Below, piece after piece: positions 1 through 7,896 of a DNA stretch of 35,827 nt (position 1 is its first letter; every line of letters begins with the position of its first letter). The DNA is taken from assembly GCA_900541835.1 (NCBI GenBank), contig UQLL01000028.1, forward strand, positions 1 to 35,827, in the 5' to 3' direction. The position numbers were made by a program, and so were the translations under genes. Source of the stretch: an uncultured Porphyromonadaceae bacterium. GTDB taxonomy: Bacteria > Bacteroidota > Bacteroidia > Bacteroidales > Muribaculaceae. Below the pieces are notes generated by a model. It had not been told where the DNA came from. It made no database searches and worked only from the letters and a program-made list of their open reading frames with translations.

Positions 1-16
1 ATGAGGTTCTGTCTCG

Positions 17-532
17 ATGCGCCAGTCTGAAAAATCAAATAATAGAACCTCCCTACAGGAGCATATAAATGAGGCTGTGGATTTCCGACGCGTCTTCCTC
101 AACGACGGCACGCAGCTCAGACTTACCGACGGAAAGCCCGTATTCAAGGCCGACGAACTGAAGAATGGCCTTTACAAACCGGGCGATTTCCGCATAGCCC
201 GCGCCACAAACGGCGGCGCAGGCGAGCCTTACACTTTCTTCATCAAGGCCAACTACAGGCCGGAAACGAGTCTGACGCCCACATACCACGATGTATATCC
301 TTACGTCTTCTTCCCCACCATCCCCACCGCAGCCGACATTATCGAAAACGGCGCTTTCGAGGTTGAAGGCACACAAGGGGCTCTGATCATCAGCGAAGCC
401 GATGCCGATGTCACCGTCTACGACATCGCCGGTCGCACGGTATACGTCGGCCGCGACAGCCGCGTCGAGTTGCCTGCCGGGTTCTATATAGCCAAGTGCG
501 GCCGCTCCACCCGCAAAGTGCAGGTGCGCTAA
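17..532 (+). CDS. C-terminal part of a secreted protein with sorting-like tail (start uncertain)
   Basis: The last 60 or so residues have the form of the short C-terminal beta domain seen on many secreted Bacteroidales proteins: ADVTVYDIAGRTVYVG, then an LPAGFYIAK stretch and a final basic KVQVR. Such tails resemble type IX secretion or surface-sorting domains. There is no signal peptide. The reading frame is closed by a TGA at bases 2-4, the ATG at 17 has no convincing ribosome site, and the first 20 residues look random. The real gene probably begins outside the window and reaches this frame through a frameshift, or this is a decayed 3' fragment. The passenger domain is not recognised. A strong hairpin terminator follows 19 bases after the stop. 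Confidence 0.5.
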   Translation: MRQSEKSNNRTSLQEHINEAVDFRRVFLNDGTQLRLTDGKPVFKADELKNGLYKPGDFRIARATNGGAGEPYTFFIKANYRPETSLTPTYHDVYPYVFFPTIPTAADIIENGAFEVEGTQGALIISEADADVTVYDIAGRTVYVGRDSRVELPAGFYIAKCGRSTRKVQVR

Positions 533-550
533 GAATTGACTTCAACAAGA

Positions 551-591
551 AAAAGTTCGCCAAACCCGCATCTCGGATTTGGCGAACTTTT
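551..591 (+). terminator. Rho-independent terminator after the secreted-protein fragment
   Basis: A 13-bp perfect stem (AAAGTTCGCCAAA at 552-564 paired with TTTGGCGAACTTT at 578-590) has a 13-base loop and is followed by a T. The A-rich left edge and T-rich right edge would let it work in both directions. It separates the upstream fragment from pheT. Confidence 0.75.
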
Positions 592-670
592 ATGTCCGAA
601 GGGATGGGGAAGAGATTTATTGAGGGTTCAAACAGGTCCTTACTTTTTATATGGACGCCTCCTTGGAGCT

Positions 671-705
671 TTTGCCCGCCATGTCGAAAAAAATTAGTAT
701 CTTTG
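671..705 (+). promoter_or_regulatory. Bacteroidetes-type promoter for pheT
   Basis: TTTG at 671-674 and TATCTTTG at 698-705 match the Bacteroidetes -33/-7 consensus (TTTG, then TAnnTTTG). The 23-base spacing is slightly long for the usual 19-21. Transcription would start about 40 bases before the pheT ATG at 753. Confidence 0.55.
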
Positions 706-752
706 CAAATTGAAGCGGTGTGTGCGCCGCAAAACTCTGAATCAAAGCAAAA

Positions 753-3245
753 ATGAATATATCCTACGACTGGCTCGGCCGGTTTATCGAGATAGGGCAG
801 GAGCCTCGGCAGCTCGCCGCCACGCTCACCTCGCTGGGCCTGGAATGTGACACCGTGGAGGAGGTCGAGGCCGTGCCCGGAGGGCTCCGTGGCGTCGTCA
901 TCGGCAAGGTCCTCACCTGCGTTCCCCACCCCGACAGTGACCACCTCCACATTACCACCGTCGACCTGGGCGGCCCGGAGCCCGTGCAGATCGTCTGCGG
1001 CGCTCCCAACGTAGCCGCCGGGCAGACGGTTCCCGTCGCGACCATAGGATGCGTCCTGCGCGACAAGGAGGGCCACGAGTTCAAGATCAAGAAATCGAAG
1101 ATGCGCGGCGTAGAGTCTTTCGGCATGATATGCGCCGCCGACGAACTGGGCCTGGGAACCGATCACGCCGGCATCATGGTACTCGAGGAGACGAAGCCCG
1201 GCACGCCCGCCGCAGATTACTTCAACCTCGCCAGCGACTGGTGCCTGGAGACCGAGCTGACGCCCAACCGCGTCGACGCCGCCAGCCACCTCGGCACCGC
1301 CCGCGACCTGAGCGCCTGGAAGGCCTGCCGCAACTTCCAGGGCGAACAGGCCGGCGATCCCGCCGTCACCCTCCCCTCGGTGGAAGGGTACGCCGAACAG
1401 CGCCGGGAGGGAGGCATCAAAGTAAAAGTTCTCGACGAGCAGGGCTGCCCCCGCTATGCCGGCGTCACTATCCGCGGCGTGCGCGTGGCCGAGAGCCCCG
1501 AATGGCTCAGGCGCCTGCTCACCGCCGCCGGGCAGCGCCCCATCAATAATGTGGTGGACGTCACCAACTTTGTATTGCTGGGCCTCGGCCAGCCCCTGCA
1601 CTGCTTCGACCTGGCACACGTGCACGGCGACGAGATACAGGTGCGCACCTGCGCGGACGGCACGCCCTTCACCACTCTCGACGGCGTGGAGCACAGGCTC
1701 AGCGACCGCGACGTGATGATTTGCGACGACGAAAAGCCCCTGTGCATCGCCGGAGTCTTCGGCGGCCTCGACTCGGGCGTCACCGAGTCCACCACCGACA
1801 TCTTCATCGAGAGCGCCTACTTCAACCCTACCCGCGTGCGCCGCACCGCGCGCCGCCACGGCCTAAGCACCGACGCATCATTCCGCTACGAGCGCGGAAC
1901 GGACCCCAACATACTCCCCTACGCCGCCAGGCTGGCCGCCGTCATGATACAGCAATTGGGCGGAGGCGAGATCTGCGGACCCCTCCGCGACACGCGTCCC
2001 GAAGGTTTTGCTCCTTTCCCTGTAGCCCTCGGCCTGAACTATTGCGAGTCCCTTATAGGCAAGCGCCTCGACCCGGAGCTGATAGCCTGCATCCTGCGCG
2101 CCCTCGAGATCGAGATCACCGCCACCGACGTCACTGACTCCGACACGGTGCTCCACCTGCTCGTGCCACGCTACCGCGTGGACGTCACCCGGCCCTGCGA
2201 CGTGGTCGAGGAGATCCTGCGCGTATACGGATATAATAATGTGGAGACGCCGGAGCGCACATGGACCACCCAGGGACGCCTGACCGAGGTCGACGAGAGC
2301 CGCCGCATGCAGGCGCGCCTCAGCGACTGGCTGTCGGCACGCGGCTTCAACGAGATACTCAACAACTCGCTGACCTCCGTGGCCTACTATGACGGCAACG
2401 AGCGCTGGCCCCTTGCCGAGTGCGTGAGCCTGCTCAACCCGCTGAGCCGCGACCTGGGCGTGATGCGCCAGACACTGCTCTACGGAGGACTCGAAAGCAT
2501 GCAGCGCAACGTCAACCGCCGCGCCGCCGATCTCCGCTTCTACGAGTTCGGCAACGTCTACCACAACGACGCCTCCAAGGAAATCACGGCAGAGCGCCCT
2601 CTGTGTCCTTTCAGCGAGGAGATGCACCTGGACCTGTGGATGACAGGCCTGCTCACCCCCGCCGGCTGGCAGCGCCCGGCCGTGGAGGCCACCGTCTTCG
2701 ACCTCAAGGCCGACGTCGAGGCCCTTTTGCAGAAGATGGGCATCCCGGCCGGCGCCGTCGTCTGGACCCAGGGCGCCGACACCATCTTCGCCGCCAGGCT
2801 CACCCTGAGCAATCGCGGCGGCAAGGTCCTCGGCGAGCTCGGCGTGCTGCGCAAGGGCGTAACGGCGCCCTTCGACATCGAGGCGCCCGTCTGCTACGCC
2901 ACCCTGCGCTGGCAGCCCCTCATGCGCCTGGGCAGCGGCAAGGTGGACTTCGCTCCACTGCCCAAGACGCAGCCCGTGCGCCGCGACCTGGCCCTGCTGT
3001 TGCCCGCCGCCGTCACATTCGCCCAGGTGGAGACGGCAGTCCGCAAGGCAGAACGCCGCCTACTGCGCTCCGTCACCCTCTTCGACGTCTACGAGGGCAA
3101 GGGCATTCCCGAGGGCTTCCGCTCATACGCCATCGCCCTCACTCTCCAGGACAACGAAAAGACCCTGACCGACAAGCAGATAGAGAGCGCAGTGGCCAAG
3201 ATCACCGCCGTCCTGACAAAGGAGCTCGGCGCACAGCAACGATAA
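753..3245 (+). CDS. pheT: Phenylalanine--tRNA ligase beta subunit
   Basis: The 830-residue product has the full bacterial PheT layout. It starts MNISYDWLGRFIEIG. A tRNA-binding (EMAP-like OB) domain follows at about residues 40-155, including HPDSDHLHITTVDLG and VCGAPNVAAGQ. A B3/B4 editing region lies at about 215-400 (NNVVDVTNFVLLGLGQPLHCFD). A B5 domain comes next at about 410-490, then the catalytic-like core. The C-terminal anticodon-binding FDX-ACB domain starts near residue 735 (PKTQPVRRDLALLLP). It works in the cytoplasm with PheS, which is not in this window, to charge tRNA-Phe. The ATG is chosen from the conserved N-terminus. The gene is 41 bases upstream of yebC and probably co-transcribed with it. 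Length is normal for Bacteroidetes. Confidence 0.97.
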   Translation: MNISYDWLGRFIEIGQEPRQLAATLTSLGLECDTVEEVEAVPGGLRGVVIGKVLTCVPHPDSDHLHITTVDLGGPEPVQIVCGAPNVAAGQTVPVATIGCVLRDKEGHEFKIKKSKMRGVESFGMICAADELGLGTDHAGIMVLEETKPGTPAADYFNLASDWCLETELTPNRVDAASHLGTARDLSAWKACRNFQGEQAGDPAVTLPSVEGYAEQRREGGIKVKVLDEQGCPRYAGVTIRGVRVAESPEWLRRLLTAAGQRPINNVVDVTNFVLLGLGQPLHCFDLAHVHGDEIQVRTCADGTPFTTLDGVEHRLSDRDVMICDDEKPLCIAGVFGGLDSGVTESTTDIFIESAYFNPTRVRRTARRHGLSTDASFRYERGTDPNILPYAARLAAVMIQQLGGGEICGPLRDTRPEGFAPFPVALGLNYCESLIGKRLDPELIACILRALEIEITATDVTDSDTVLHLLVPRYRVDVTRPCDVVEEILRVYGYNNVETPERTWTTQGRLTEVDESRRMQARLSDWLSARGFNEILNNSLTSVAYYDGNERWPLAECVSLLNPLSRDLGVMRQTLLYGGLESMQRNVNRRAADLRFYEFGNVYHNDASKEITAERPLCPFSEEMHLDLWMTGLLTPAGWQRPAVEATVFDLKADVEALLQKMGIPAGAVVWTQGADTIFAARLTLSNRGGKVLGELGVLRKGVTAPFDIEAPVCYATLRWQPLMRLGSGKVDFAPLPKTQPVRRDLALLLPAAVTFAQVETAVRKAERRLLRSVTLFDVYEGKGIPEGFRSYAIALTLQDNEKTLTDKQIESAVAKITAVLTKELGAQQR

Positions 3246-3286
3246 AGAAAATACCAAACAGCTAAATAAAAGTCAACCATACCCAC

Positions 3287-4009
3287 ATGGGAAGAGCATT
3301 TGAATACCGCAAGGCCCGCAAGCTGAAACGCTGGGGCAACATGTCGCGCACCTTTACGCGCCTGGGCAAGGAAATCACCATCGCCGCCAAGGCCGGCGGT
3401 CCCGACCCCGACACCAACCCCCGCCTGCGCGTGCTCATGCAGAACGCCAAGGCCGCCAACATGCCCAAGGACACCGTGGAGCGCGCCATCAAGAAGGCCG
3501 TCGAGAAGGATGCCTCCGACTACAAGGAAATCGTCTACGAGGGCTACGGCCCCCATGGCATTGCAATCGTGGTCGAGACAGCCACCGACAACAACCAGCG
3601 CACCGTGGCCAACGTCCGCTCCTACTTCAACAAGCACGGCGGCAGCCTCGGCACCTCCGGCTCCCTCAGCTTCATGTTCAACCACAACTCCGTCTTCCAC
3701 GTCAAGCCCAAGGAGGGCGTGGAGTTCGAGGAGCTCGAGCTTGAGCTTATCGACTTCGGCGTGGAGGACATCGACGCCGACGACGAGGAATGGGTTGTAT
3801 ACGGTCCCTTCGACCAGTTCGCCGCCCTGCAGAAGTACTTCGAGGACAACGGCTTCGAGCTGGTGAGCGCCGAGTTCGAGCGCATACCCACCGACTACAA
3901 GGAGGTAACCCCCGAGCAGCGCGAGAGCGTGCAGAAGCTCCTCGACAAGTTCGACGACGACGAGGACGTGCAGAACGTCTTCCACAACATGAAGGAAGAG
4001 GACGAGTGA
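3287..4009 (+). CDS. YebC/PmpR (TACO1) family protein
   Basis: This is a 240-residue YebC-family protein with the signature N-terminus MGRAFEYRKARKLKRW and the conserved blocks RLGKEITIAAKAGGPDP, NMPKDTVERAIKKA and EGYGPHGIAIVVE. Members are either DNA-binding regulators or ribosome-associated factors that ease translation of proline-rich stretches. Sequence alone does not say which role applies here. The C-terminus is strongly acidic (DKFDDDEDVQ). It lies 41 bases after pheT in the same direction, and both are translation-related. A structured, terminator-like RNA region follows directly after the stop. Confidence 0.93.
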   Translation: MGRAFEYRKARKLKRWGNMSRTFTRLGKEITIAAKAGGPDPDTNPRLRVLMQNAKAANMPKDTVERAIKKAVEKDASDYKEIVYEGYGPHGIAIVVETATDNNQRTVANVRSYFNKHGGSLGTSGSLSFMFNHNSVFHVKPKEGVEFEELELELIDFGVEDIDADDEEWVVYGPFDQFAALQKYFEDNGFELVSAEFERIPTDYKEVTPEQRESVQKLLDKFDDDEDVQNVFHNMKEEDE

Positions 4010-4028
4010 CCGCGAAGAGCAATTAAGA

Positions 4029-4190
4029 CAGGCAACCGCTAAAGGGTTGCTGTACGGAAGTCCCATCACACCCCCGGTTGGACGGCGAGCCGCAGGCGAG
4101 TCGGACTGCCGGGGGTTACGCACAGGCATCCCCGGAGGGAATGTCCGGGCCGTACCCGTCCTGGCCTGCGGTCCCGGCGGATGCTTTTTT
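4029..4190 (+). ncRNA. Unidentified structured RNA ending in a U-run (small RNA or leader)
   Basis: This non-coding stretch folds by eye into nested helices. CAGGC (4029-4033) pairs with GCCTG (4164-4168), and GTACGG (4052-4057) with CCGTAC (4150-4155). Local hairpins form from GCAACC/GGTTGC (4032-4037/4045-4050), ACCCCCGG/CCGGGGGT (4070-4077/4109-4116) and CCCGGA/TCCGGG (4131-4136/4144-4149). GCATCC (4126-4131) can instead pair with GGATGC (4179-4184), directly before six Ts. That alternative crosses the enclosing helix, so it would be a pseudoknot or a competing terminator stem. The RNA sits between yebC and the MBOAT gene, ending 56 bases before the latter. It could be a stand-alone small RNA or a regulatory leader. 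It does not match the hallmarks of SRP RNA, RNase P or tmRNA. 6S-like or riboswitch identity is unproven. Confidence 0.45.
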
Positions 4191-4246
4191 ATCACTTTTT
4201 CGCGCATATTCTATATTATGGAGGTGTGCGGGGCCGTTAAAGGAAT

Positions 4247-5632
4247 ATGATAGTCAACTCCGCCGAGTTCCTGTGGATGTTCCCGCTGCTGTTCGGGCTC
4301 TTCCTGGGCCTCCAGGCATGGCGCCGCAGGCCCCCGCGCAGCCTCAACATATTCCTGCTCGCAGCCTCGTATGCCCTGTTCTGGTACTACAACAAGGGCA
4401 TGACGGCGGTGCTGGCGGCCGTCACGCTCGTCACCTACCTGGGCGCCCTGGCCACAGAGCGGTACGGGAAACGCGCCATCGCGCCCACCGTCATCCTGCT
4501 TGCCCTGCTGCCACTGGCCGCCTTCAAGTACTGGAATTTTATCAAAGGCAATCTTGACGCACTGTTTCCCACCGTGCACCTGCCGGGACTGAACTGGGCC
4601 ATCCCCCTGGGCATCAGCTTCTTCACTCTCCAGGCCGTGGGCTACTACCACGACGTGGCGTGCAAGAAGATCCGTGCCGAGCGCAACATCCTCGACTACG
4701 CCCTGTTCGTGTCCTTCTTCCCGCAGATCGCTTCGGGTCCCATCAGCCGCGCCCGGGACCTGCTGCCGCAGATCAAGGCCGACCGCCGCTTCGACCCCGC
4801 GCAGGCCACACAGGGACTGAAGTGGATCCTGTGGGGAGCATTCCTCAAGATGGTGGTGGCCGACAACATCGGCGCCGTCATCGCCGGACCGCTGGCCCAC
4901 TCCGCCTCATACGCCGCCTGGAGCGTGAGCCTGAGCGTGGTCCTCTACTCCATTCACATCTACTGCGACTTCGCCGGATATTCCTTCATGGCCCTGGGCA
5001 TTGGCGAGCTCCTCGGCTTCGAGCTGGTCAACAACTTCCGCCGTCCCTACCTGGCCGTGTCAGTCACCGACTTCTGGCACCGCTGGCACATCTCCCTGAG
5101 CACCTGGCTCAAAGAGCACATCTACATCCCCCTGGGCGGTAGCCGCTGCCCTAAGTGGCGCAACTACCTCAACATCCTCGTCACCTTCCTGGTGAGCGGG
5201 CTGTGGCACGGCGCCAGCTGGACCTTCATCGCCTGGGGCGGCATGCACGGCGCCGCACAGGTGGCGGAGAAGCACCTCGGCCTGCACAAGTCCGCGCCAC
5301 GCGGCTGGATGCGCCCGGTGCGCGTGCTGCTCACCTTCGCCGTCGTCACCCTCGCCTGGGTCTTTTTCAACTCCCCCACCTTCGCCCGGGCCTGCGCCAC
5401 CATCGGCCACATGTTCGCCTCTCCCGGCGCACGGACCATAGACTGGTTCTGGCCCGTGGTCCTGGCAGCCTCCGTCATCGTCAGTGACATCGTCACCGAG
5501 TTCGACGTCCGCTCGCTTCGGCTGGTACACCACCGCTACGCCGCCGTGCGCTGGACCGCCTACTCCGTCCTGACCTTCTGCATCATGCTCTTCGCCGTCT
5601 ACGGCTCCAAGTTCATCTATTCAGGCTTCTGA
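4247..5632 (+). CDS. MBOAT family O-acyltransferase
   Basis: This is a 461-residue multi-pass membrane protein of the MBOAT family (AlgI/DltB/PatA-like). Family hallmarks are PLGISFFTLQAVGYYHDV, FPQIASGPISRARDLLPQI, and the two conserved blocks DFWHRWHISLSTWLKEHIY (residues 275-293) and SGLWHGASWTF. H321 in the second block is the expected catalytic histidine. Such enzymes move acyl groups, usually acetyl, across the cytoplasmic membrane to a periplasmic partner. The next gene, three bases downstream, encodes an SGNH-like protein, which is the classic partner for O-acetylation of surface glycans. The start has AAAGGA a few bases upstream. The substrate glycan cannot be told from the sequence. 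Confidence 0.92.
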   Translation: MIVNSAEFLWMFPLLFGLFLGLQAWRRRPPRSLNIFLLAASYALFWYYNKGMTAVLAAVTLVTYLGALATERYGKRAIAPTVILLALLPLAAFKYWNFIKGNLDALFPTVHLPGLNWAIPLGISFFTLQAVGYYHDVACKKIRAERNILDYALFVSFFPQIASGPISRARDLLPQIKADRRFDPAQATQGLKWILWGAFLKMVVADNIGAVIAGPLAHSASYAAWSVSLSVVLYSIHIYCDFAGYSFMALGIGELLGFELVNNFRRPYLAVSVTDFWHRWHISLSTWLKEHIYIPLGGSRCPKWRNYLNILVTFLVSGLWHGASWTFIAWGGMHGAAQVAEKHLGLHKSAPRGWMRPVRVLLTFAVVTLAWVFFNSPTFARACATIGHMFASPGARTIDWFWPVVLAASVIVSDIVTEFDVRSLRLVHHRYAAVRWTAYSVLTFCIMLFAVYGSKFIYSGF

Positions 5633-5635
5633 CCC

Positions 5636-6520
5636 ATGCGTAAGTTCCTGCTCAAGCTCGTCCTCTTCCTGGCCATAATAGTGGCGCTGGACTTCGCCTA
5701 CGGTCTCTGCATGGACCGCTACCGGCGGGGCATCCGCACCGGTGTGACGGGCCTCGACAACGAGGCGCTGTACCGCACCACCGCCCCCGTGCTCGTGTTC
5801 GGCTCCTCCCGCGCATGGCACCACTACGACCCTCGCATCCTGCGCGATTCCCTCGGCCTGGACGTCTACAACTGCGGCGTCAACTCCATGGGCATACAGT
5901 TCTTCTACCCCCGCCTGCACCAGATCCTGCGCCGCTACACGCCCCGCGTGATCATTTACGACTCCTCCCCCACCTACGACTGCGTGCGCTCCACCTCCGA
6001 CCAGGTCACCGCCCGCCGCCTGCAGCCCTACTTCCGCGAGCCGGAAGTATACGCTTTCCTGCGCGAGCTCAGCATGGAGGAGTGGGTAAAGAGCCACTCG
6101 GCGACGTACCGCTACCACGACCGCCTGGCCGACTACCGCGCCGACGCCGCCAACACCGCCCGCTTCCACTCCGGCTTCCAGCCATTGCCGGGCACCAAGT
6201 CGGCCGCCGTGCACCCACACGACAGCGTCCGCGAGGACCCCGTCAAGGTCGCCCTGCTGCGACGCTTCATGGCCGACTGCAAAAGCCGCGGCATCAGGCT
6301 CATCTTCGTCGTGTCGCCTTACTACCGCAACGACCAGGCCTACGCCACCGCCATCCTGCACCGCGAGGCCGCCCGCGCCAAGGTGCCAGTCATCGACCGC
6401 TTCGCCGACCCGGCCTACATCGCCGACTCCACCCTCTTCTACGACGAGAGCCACCTCAACGCCGCCGGAGCCGACCGCTTCACCCGCTCCCTCATCCCCC
6501 AGCTGAGAAAATATCTATGA
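5636..6520 (+). CDS. Membrane-anchored SGNH/GDSL-like protein, probable MBOAT partner
   Basis: The 294-residue protein begins with a single uncleaved-type membrane anchor (residues 4-22, LLKLVLFLAIIVALDFAYG) and has a periplasmic SGNH-like fold. Block I is VFGSSRAWHHYDP with candidate nucleophile S57. Block II is YNCGVNSMG. The C-terminal Asp-His pair is in YDESHLNAAGA (D270, H273). This is the arrangement expected of the extracytoplasmic acetyltransferase or esterase that takes acyl groups from an MBOAT partner. It starts three bases after the MBOAT stop, so the two are surely co-translated. The target polymer is unknown. Its stop overlaps the next gene's start as ATGA. Confidence 0.82.
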   Translation: MRKFLLKLVLFLAIIVALDFAYGLCMDRYRRGIRTGVTGLDNEALYRTTAPVLVFGSSRAWHHYDPRILRDSLGLDVYNCGVNSMGIQFFYPRLHQILRRYTPRVIIYDSSPTYDCVRSTSDQVTARRLQPYFREPEVYAFLRELSMEEWVKSHSATYRYHDRLADYRADAANTARFHSGFQPLPGTKSAAVHPHDSVREDPVKVALLRRFMADCKSRGIRLIFVVSPYYRNDQAYATAILHREAARAKVPVIDRFADPAYIADSTLFYDESHLNAAGADRFTRSLIPQLRKYL

Positions 6521-7896
6521 GAAAGAGGGCCGGGGAGATGGTGCTCCAGTACTACTGGGCGACGACGGTGCGGCGTGGCACACGCCTGGCACTGACCGAC
6601 GGCCGCACCGTCGAGGTCCTCTCGCCCGGCGTGCTCAACCGCGAGGCCGGACCCGACTTCTCCCACGTCTGCCTGCGCACCGACCCCGGCTCGCTGTTCG
6701 GCCGCGAACTGGCCGGTGACGTCGAGATGCACCTGCTCGCCGGCGACTGGAACCGCCACGGCCATCACACCGACCCCGCATACGCCGCCGTGGTCCTGCA
6801 CGTGGTGGAAGTCGACGACGGCCCCGTGTGCGACATCAACGGCCGCACACCCGCCCTGGCCCTCATGCATGTCCCCGCCCACTTCGTCGAGGCCGTGGAG
6901 ACCCTCGGCGCCCCCGGCGAGCCATACCTGCGCTGCTCCCTGGCGGATGGCTTCATCCCCACCCTGACCCGCCTGGAGCGCGCCGACTGGATGGAATCGC
7001 TGCTGGCCGACCGCTTCGGCACGCGCACCGACCAGCTCCTGGCTCTGCTCGACCGCCTCGGCGGCGACTGGCGGCAGGCCACCTTCGCCACCCTGGCGCG
7101 CGCTCTCGGATTCGGCGCCAACGCCGCCCCAATGGAGGCCCTCGGCGCCTCCGTCCCCCTGAAGTTCCTGGAGCGCCACAGCTCCTCGCCCCTCCAGCTC
7201 GAGGCTATGCTCCTCGGCTGCGCCGGCCTGCTCGGAGAAGAGAGTGGTGAGAAGAGAGACGAGAATCCATACCTGGCATGTCTCCGCGCCGAGTTCGCCT
7301 TCCTGAGCCACAAGTACGGCCTGCGGCCCGGCGACCCCTCGCGCTGGAAGGTGGCACGCACACGGCCCGCCAACTCCCCATGCCGCCGCGTGGCGCAGCT
7401 CGCCGCTTTCTGCCTGGGCGGCTTTTCTCTCTTGAGCGACATCCTGGAAAAGGCACCCGACCGCCAGGCCGTCACAGCTCTCTTCTCCCGCCGTCCCTCC
7501 GCCTACTGGCTCACTCACCACTCCTTCTCTCCACGTGAGACGCGCCCGCAGGGCATGACACCCGCCTCGCTGGCGCTATTGGCGCTCAACACGGCCGTGC
7601 CGCTGCTTTTCGCGTACGGCGCCCGCGAGCAGAACCCTGCCCACACCCTCGCCGCCGAGAGCCTGCTGGAGGCCCTGCCGGCCGAGAAGACGGCCCGGGC
7701 GGCCGTGTGGCGACGCCTCGGACTTCCCTGCTCATGCGCCGCACACTCACAGGCACTGCACCACCTGTACACCCGATACTGCGCCCGCAACCGCTGCCTC
7801 GAATGCCGCTGGGGCGCCCTGCTGCTCCGCTACCTCGACGACCACCCGGACGCCGCACGCGGGCAACGCGCCGAATACAACCGTCTTAGGAAATGA
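6517..7896 (+). CDS. DUF2851 family protein
   Basis: The 459-residue product matches the Bacteroidetes DUF2851 family: an early block LSPGVLNREAGPDFSHVCLRT, then GDVEMHLLAGDWNRHGHH and YAAVVLHVVEVDD, and a C-terminal cysteine cluster RNRCLECRWG. The family's function is not established. The start at 6517 is chosen because ATGA overlaps the stop of the SGNH gene, and the frame's longer upstream opening only shadows that gene. Translational coupling continues into glycerate kinase through another ATGA. No signal peptide is visible, so it is probably cytoplasmic. Confidence 0.85.
   Translation: MRKRAGEMVLQYYWATTVRRGTRLALTDGRTVEVLSPGVLNREAGPDFSHVCLRTDPGSLFGRELAGDVEMHLLAGDWNRHGHHTDPAYAAVVLHVVEVDDGPVCDINGRTPALALMHVPAHFVEAVETLGAPGEPYLRCSLADGFIPTLTRLERADWMESLLADRFGTRTDQLLALLDRLGGDWRQATFATLARALGFGANAAPMEALGASVPLKFLERHSSSPLQLEAMLLGCAGLLGEESGEKRDENPYLACLRAEFAFLSHKYGLRPGDPSRWKVARTRPANSPCRRVAQLAAFCLGGFSLLSDILEKAPDRQAVTALFSRRPSAYWLTHHSFSPRETRPQGMTPASLALLALNTAVPLLFAYGAREQNPAHTLAAESLLEALPAEKTARAAVWRRLGLPCSCAAHSQALHHLYTRYCARNRCLECRWGALLLRYLDDHPDAARGQRAEYNRLRK

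Noticed and set aside
411..1859. Long minus-strand open frame (482 codons) opposite pheT
   Set aside because: Low-complexity Ala/Gly/Val/His-rich translation typical of the antisense of GC-rich coding DNA. pheT on the other strand is unambiguous.
4029..4190. SRP RNA, RNase P, tmRNA or cobalamin riboswitch identity for the structured RNA
   Set aside because: The SRP GGAA/AGCAG arm, the RNase P 5' core, the tmRNA T-loop end and the full B12-box order are absent. Partial resemblances such as GCGGTCCCG are too short.
5815..6516. Upstream extension of the DUF2851 frame
   Set aside because: It overlaps the SGNH gene completely and is Pro/Arg/His-rich noise. The ATG at 6517 with ATGA coupling is the natural start.
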